Assembly: GCA_017648525.1 (NCBI GenBank) | Contig: JAGCIP010000128.1 | Span: 1 to 26,224 of the forward strand | Length of the DNA: 26,224 bases | DNA from: Clostridia bacterium | GTDB lineage: Bacteria; Bacillota; Clostridia; Christensenellales; Borkfalkiaceae | Reading direction: 5' to 3' | In this document: positions 22,445-26,224 of the stretch, one piece after another | Numbering within the stretch: the first letter of the stretch is position 1 | Layout: every line of letters begins with the position of its first letter | Program-made: the position numbers and the translations under genes | The notes under the pieces: model-generated | What the model was told of the DNA's origin: nothing | Seen by the model: the letters and a program-made list of their open reading frames with translations, nothing else | Database searches by the model: none

Positions 22445-23995
22445 ATGGAAAACAAAACACCTGAATGCCAAGAAGTTAAGACTAACAAAACTTGCAAGTT
22501 AGACAAATTCTTTGGCGTAACAGAACGTGGTAGTACCATCAGAACTGAAATCGTTGCAGGTATCGTTACCTTCTTAGCAATGTGTTACATTTTGACGGTT
22601 AACCCGAATCAATTCTTCTATGCAGGTACTGCTGCTCCCCAATGGACGTCAGTATTTATTGCAACCGCTTTCGGCGCAATCGTTGGTACGCTTTTAATGG
22701 CGTTCCTTGCTAAATTGCCCTTAGCACAAGCACCGGGTATGGGTCTTAACTCATTAGTAGGTTCAATAATCGGTGGTGGAGTTGGCGCTTTCGCTTATAG
22801 TTTTGAGTTCTCACTTGCTAATGCAATGTTTATGGTTCTCATCTCTGGCGTATTGTTCCTTGCTCTATCTATTATTAGCATCAAAGGCGTATCTCTTCGT
22901 CAAAAGATTTTCGAAGGTATTCCTGCTGCTATCAGAACCGCTATCCCCGTTGGTATCGGCTTATTCATTGCTTATATCGGTTTCCAAAACGCAGGCTTTA
23001 TCATCACTAACGGTTATACCCAAGTTGGTGTTATAGACCTTACTAACTGGCAACCCCAAATCGTAAACTGGGCAAAAGATTTCCTTACCGTTACTCCCGC
23101 TAACGCTATCGTTCTTTTATCTGGTCTTTTCGTTATCGCAATTCTTGATTACTTGAAAGTTAAAGGTGCTGTTATTATCGGTATCCTTGCTGCTACCATT
23201 ATCGGTATTCCCTTTGGCGTTACCGACCTTGGTGTTGTTCAAGGTACTACTGACGGTATCTCTTGGAACTTTATCGATAACTTCAAGAACTACTTCAGCG
23301 CTGAAAACGGCGTATTCGGTCTTGCATTTACCGAAGGTTGGAAACTCCCCGCTGGTTCTATTATGACCGTTATCATGCTTATCATTACTTTCTGTATGAT
23401 AGATATGTTCGACACTATGGGTACTTGCGTTGGTTGTTGTTCTGCTGCTGGTCTTATGGACGAAAAGGGTGTTCCCCTAAACTACAACAAGATTATGTAT
23501 GCTGACTCAATCGCTACTTGTACTGGTGCTGTTTTCGGTACTTCTACCGTTACCACCTTCGTTGAATCTGGTGCTGGTATTGCTACTGGTGGTAAGACTG
23601 GTTTAACCGCTTTGGTTACCGCTATCTTATTCTTCTTAGCAATCTTTGCTCTTCCCGTATTCGCAATGATTCCTAGCGCTGCTGCTGCATCTGCTCTCGT
23701 TTACGTTGGCGTTCTCATGATGAAAGGCATCAAGAACGTAGACTTCAGCGACATTAGAACTGCAGTTCCCGCTTTCTTTGCAATCGCTATTATGCCTTTA
23801 GGTTATTCAATCACCAAGGGTATTGGTTGGGCAATCCTTTCTTACGTTGTAATCAGCATTGTTTGCTATGTAATCGACGCTATTAAATACGCTATCACCA
23901 AGAAAGAAAAACCCGTTTGGGAAGTTTCAATCGTTACGATTGTTATCGCACTTCTCTTCGTAGTTTACTTCTTCGTTCCTACCGTTATTAAATAA
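22445..23995 (+). CDS. NCS2-family purine permease (guanine/hypoxanthine type)
   Basis: This proton-coupled importer takes up nucleobases. The 516-residue polytopic protein has a short cytosolic start with a cysteine-containing polar stretch, then FFGVTERGSTIRTEIVAG leading into the first helix, AFGAIVGTLLMAFLAKLPLAQAPGMGLNS, DMFDTMGTCVG in the central helix-break region, and TVTTFVESGAGIATGGKTG, all typical of the AzgA/PbuG branch of NCS2. Transport of guanine, hypoxanthine or adenine is likely; the exact base is not readable. I use the ATG at 22445 behind AAGGAG. Codons are strongly biased to GGT, GCT, ATC, AAC and TTC compared with neighbours, a sign of high expression. It is monocistronic. 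Confidence 0.93.
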   Translation: MENKTPECQEVKTNKTCKLDKFFGVTERGSTIRTEIVAGIVTFLAMCYILTVNPNQFFYAGTAAPQWTSVFIATAFGAIVGTLLMAFLAKLPLAQAPGMGLNSLVGSIIGGGVGAFAYSFEFSLANAMFMVLISGVLFLALSIISIKGVSLRQKIFEGIPAAIRTAIPVGIGLFIAYIGFQNAGFIITNGYTQVGVIDLTNWQPQIVNWAKDFLTVTPANAIVLLSGLFVIAILDYLKVKGAVIIGILAATIIGIPFGVTDLGVVQGTTDGISWNFIDNFKNYFSAENGVFGLAFTEGWKLPAGSIMTVIMLIITFCMIDMFDTMGTCVGCCSAAGLMDEKGVPLNYNKIMYADSIATCTGAVFGTSTVTTFVESGAGIATGGKTGLTALVTAILFFLAIFALPVFAMIPSAAAASALVYVGVLMMKGIKNVDFSDIRTAVPAFFAIAIMPLGYSITKGIGWAILSYVVISIVCYVIDAIKYAITKKEKPVWEVSIVTIVIALLFVVYFFVPTVIK

Positions 23996-24013
23996 TAGTT
24001 AAACGAAAAACTT

Positions 24014-24048
24014 ACACCCCTTGCAAAATTGCAAGGGGTGTTTTTTTT
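24014..24048 (+). terminator. Terminator of the NCS2 permease
   Basis: ACACCCCTTGCA (24014-24025) and TGCAAGGGGTGT (24030-24041) form a perfect 12-bp hairpin with an AAAT loop and a run of T. The A-run on its left may let it also stop minus-strand transcripts from typA, which has no other terminator. Confidence 0.92.
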
Positions 24049-24078
24049 GTTTGTAATAATATTAAAATGCAAAGCAGT

Positions 24079-24156
24079 TAACGCAGTATTGCGACGTTTA
24101 TACGCCTTTCTATATTTTTTAAAACGGTGTAGAAACGAGCAAGACAAGGCTCGCGA
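24079..24156 (+). repeat. Decayed copies of parts of the neighbouring repeat element
   Basis: The segment 24079-24106 contains CGCA-GTAT-TGCG followed by ACGTTTATA. It resembles 24278-24305 inside the element (CGCA-GAGA-TGCG then CCGTTTATA): the hairpin stem is kept while the loop differs. The segment 24132-24156 (GAAACGAGCAAGACAAGGCT...) matches 24201-24225 at about 19 of 25 positions. These pieces look like remnants of older insertions of the same element. No gene is credible here; a 78-codon plus-strand open frame runs through it but has no ribosome site. Confidence 0.5.
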
Positions 24157-24188
24157 CGGATTAACAACATCTCTATTATCAAGTTGTT

Positions 24189-24311
24189 TTTTAAGTCATA
24201 GAAGCAAGCAGGTCAAGGCACACGAGTATTTTGACGGGGCGTGTACTTTTTGTACACAACCCTAAAAACACGGAGTGTAACGCAGAGATGCGCCGTTTAT
24301 ATGACTTAAAA
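24189..24311. repeat. 123-bp MITE-like element with 12-bp terminal inverted repeats
   Basis: The ends TTTTAAGTCATA (24189-24200) and TATGACTTAAAA (24300-24311) are perfect inverted repeats. Inside are a hairpin GTGTAC-TTTTT-GTACAC (24240-24256) bracketed by GGG and CCC, and CGCA-GAGA-TGCG (24281-24292). It encodes nothing, and its right end touches the typA stop codon (24312). Together with the terminator and decayed copies it fills the gap 23996-24311. A clear target-site duplication is not visible. Being a mobile or multicopy element is inferred from structure. Confidence 0.55.
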
Positions 24312-26135
24312 TTACTCTAGACCTTTTGCCTTTCTCTTAAGCCTTGTTTCGGTATCTAAGGTTTTCTTTCTTATACGAATATTTTTTGGCGTTATTTCTA
24401 ACATTTCGTCGTCGTTAATAAACTCCATTGCTTCTTCTAGGCTCATAATCTTGGGCGTTTCTAAACGGAGTGCGTCGTCAGAGCCAGATGCACGGGTGTT
24501 GGTTAAATGCTTTTTCTTACACACGTTAACGCTTATATCTTCACTCTTTGGCGAAACGCCAACAACCATACCTTCGTAAACTTGTGTTCCAGCGCCGATA
24601 AAGAGTTGTCCTCTGCCTTGCGCATTAAATAATCCGTACGTGACCGCTTCGCCCGTTTCAAAGGCTACCAAAGAGCCCGTTGAACGTCTTTCTATATCGC
24701 CCTTAAACTCTTCATATCCATAGAATAAGGTATTGAAAACGCCTTCGCCACGAGTTTCAGTTAAGAACTGGCTCTTATACCCAAACAAACCACGAGCGGG
24801 TACTTTGAACTCTAAGCGAATACGACTGCCGATATTTTCCATTTGCAAAAGTTCGCCTTTTCTTACGCCCATGCTTGAAAATACGCTACCCGTCTTGTCT
24901 TCCGGCACGTCAACGACTAATCTTTCCATAGGCTCTAAAATAGTGTCACCGTCTTGTTTATACATAACTTTGGGTGCGCCTACTTGGAATTCGTAACCTG
25001 CACGACGCATAGTTTCCGTCAAGATTGAAAGGTGCATTTCCCCTCTACCGCAAACCCTATAAGAATCAGCGGAATCAGTTTCTTCTACCCTTAAAGAAAC
25101 GTCTTTAAGCATTTCCTTAAACAATCTATCTCTTAAATGACGGGTGGTAACGAACTTGCCTTCTTTACCCGCAAACGGACTGTCGTTAACCGAGAACAAC
25201 ATTTCTACGGTAGGCTCTGAAATCTTAACGAAAGGTACGGGCTCAACCAACTCGGGAGAGCAAATAGTGTCGCCGATAGATATATTTTCAAGACCGCTAA
25301 CGCACACTATATCGCCCGCTTTAGCCTCTTCAACAGCCACACGGTTTAACCCTTCTATTTGATATATGCTCACTAATTTGCCTTTAATTTCCTTGCCCGT
25401 AAGATTGTAATTGCAGGTTTGCACTTCTTTGTTAACGGCAACCCTACCACGCTCTATTCTTCCTATACCGATACGGCCAACGTATTCGTTGTAATCGATA
25501 GAAGAAACAAGCATTTGAAAGGGCTCGTCCATTTCCACTTCTTGTGGCTCAAAATGGTTTATAATCGTATCAAAAAGCGGGGTCAAATCAGTTCCTGCAA
25601 CTTTATAATCGGTAGTAGCCGTTCCCGCACGCCCAGAACAAAAGATTATGGGGCTATCAATTTGGTCGTCACTAGCGTTAAGGTCGAATAATAATTCTAA
25701 AATCTCGTCCTGAACTTCTGAAAGTCTTGCATCAGGACGGTCTATCTTGTTAACAACTATTATTAGCTTGTGGTTAAGTTCTAATGCCTTTTGCATAACG
25801 AAACGGGTTTGTGGCATAGGACCTTCGCAAGCGTCAACCAAAACCAAAACGCCGTTTACCATTTTGAGAACACGCTCTACTTCGCCACCGAAATCGGCGT
25901 GACCCGGGGTATCGACTATGTTTATTTTTACGCCGTTATAAAACGCCGAAGTGTTTTTTGCAAGTATGGTAATACCACGCTCACGCTCCAAATCACCCGA
26001 GTCCATAACTCTGTCCATAACTTCTTGATTATCACGGAATATTCCGCCTTGCTTTAACATTTCGTTAACCAAAGTGGTTTTGCCGTGGTCTACGTGCGCA
26101 ATTATTGCAACGTTTCTTACGTCTGTTCTTTTCAA
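24312..26135 (-). CDS. typA: Ribosome-associated GTPase TypA/BipA
   Basis: TypA is a translational GTPase that binds the ribosome and aids 50S assembly and stress or cold adaptation. The 607-residue protein has G1 AHVDHGKT (13-20), ERERGITI in switch I, DTPGHADF (G3), NKIDRPDA (G4), then a beta-barrel domain II (about 200-290), two EF-G-like domains and the TypA-specific C-terminal domain ending in the basic RLKRKAKGLE tail. The length is normal. The start is TTG at 26135, six bases after AGGAAAG; no ATG fits before the conserved N terminus. It is monocistronic and converges with the NCS2 permease. Confidence 0.96.
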   Translation of the reverse strand: MKRTDVRNVAIIAHVDHGKTTLVNEMLKQGGIFRDNQEVMDRVMDSGDLERERGITILAKNTSAFYNGVKINIVDTPGHADFGGEVERVLKMVNGVLVLVDACEGPMPQTRFVMQKALELNHKLIIVVNKIDRPDARLSEVQDEILELLFDLNASDDQIDSPIIFCSGRAGTATTDYKVAGTDLTPLFDTIINHFEPQEVEMDEPFQMLVSSIDYNEYVGRIGIGRIERGRVAVNKEVQTCNYNLTGKEIKGKLVSIYQIEGLNRVAVEEAKAGDIVCVSGLENISIGDTICSPELVEPVPFVKISEPTVEMLFSVNDSPFAGKEGKFVTTRHLRDRLFKEMLKDVSLRVEETDSADSYRVCGRGEMHLSILTETMRRAGYEFQVGAPKVMYKQDGDTILEPMERLVVDVPEDKTGSVFSSMGVRKGELLQMENIGSRIRLEFKVPARGLFGYKSQFLTETRGEGVFNTLFYGYEEFKGDIERRSTGSLVAFETGEAVTYGLFNAQGRGQLFIGAGTQVYEGMVVGVSPKSEDISVNVCKKKHLTNTRASGSDDALRLETPKIMSLEEAMEFINDDEMLEITPKNIRIRKKTLDTETRLKRKAKGLE

Positions 26136-26168
26136 AATTCTTTCCTGTCCTTTAATTATTTTTCATCT

Positions 26169-26197
26169 ATTTTAACGTAAAACGTAAAGCAAAGCAA
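26169..26197 (-). promoter_or_regulatory. Candidate promoter of typA
   Basis: On the minus strand TTGCTT (26192-26197) and TAAAAT (26169-26174) are spaced 17 bp apart, about 34 bp upstream of the TTG start. A direct repeat TTTACG/TTTACG lies in the spacer. Confidence 0.6.
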
Positions 26198-26224
26198 TAA
26201 GCGTTTTTGCGTCATTTATTTCCC

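Noticed and set aside
24029..24265. Small plus-strand protein gene of 78 codons in the gap before typA
   Set aside because: It starts inside the permease terminator, lacks a ribosome site and runs through the repeat element, so it is most likely a by-product of the repeat.

Overview
The window looks like a piece of chromosome from a low-GC Bacillota bacterium, most likely an uncultivated member of the Clostridia. The evidence is the AT-rich DNA with strong AGGAG-type ribosome binding sites, and the set of McsA/McsB/ClpC, a YwlE-type arginine phosphatase, a type III pantothenate kinase, an ECF transporter S component and DnaD-type replication proteins. The genes are mostly housekeeping. I see no phage, insertion sequence, CRISPR array or resistance island.

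Left part (1-15.8 kb). A plus-strand tRNA-Val meets a 15-gene minus-strand cluster at a shared hairpin terminator. Read in transcription order from a good promoter near 15.83 kb, the cluster is: alpha/beta-hydrolase-like protein, DUF951 zinc protein, lepB, a two-helix membrane protein, ACT-domain protein, DUF711/PFL-like protein, pepF, dnaB, sua5/ywlC, ywlE, rpiB, then (after a 73-nt gap with a TATAAT box) galU, mcsA, mcsB, clpC and a TIM-barrel sugar isomerase. Most gaps are tiny or overlapping. The section ywlE to clpC brings together the whole protein-arginine phosphorylation cycle: kinase, activator, unfoldase and phosphatase. No ctsR repressor gene or CtsR operator is visible.

Middle part (15.8-22.0 kb). 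A divergent promoter region with an 18-bp perfect palindrome separates the cluster from a plus-strand gene. That gene appears to fuse a DnaD-like multi-repeat replication protein to the N-terminal helicase-binding/zinc part of a DnaI/DnaC-type helicase loader, with no AAA+ ATPase. This is the most interesting gene of the window. It converges on citrate synthase, which has its own promoter. Upstream of citrate synthase lies a three-gene minus operon: ECF S component, coaX and hom.

Right part (22.0-26.2 kb). A plus-strand gene encodes a tiny, extremely cysteine-rich membrane peptide. Next comes an NCS2 purine permease with a near-perfect extended -10 promoter and codon use typical of high expression. 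A 316-bp gap follows, holding a terminator and a 123-bp repeat element with perfect 12-bp terminal inverted repeats plus decayed relatives of its parts. Last is the minus-strand translational GTPase typA/bipA, with a TTG start.

Coordinates of signals were read by eye. Family assignments rest on recognised motifs, not on database searches.
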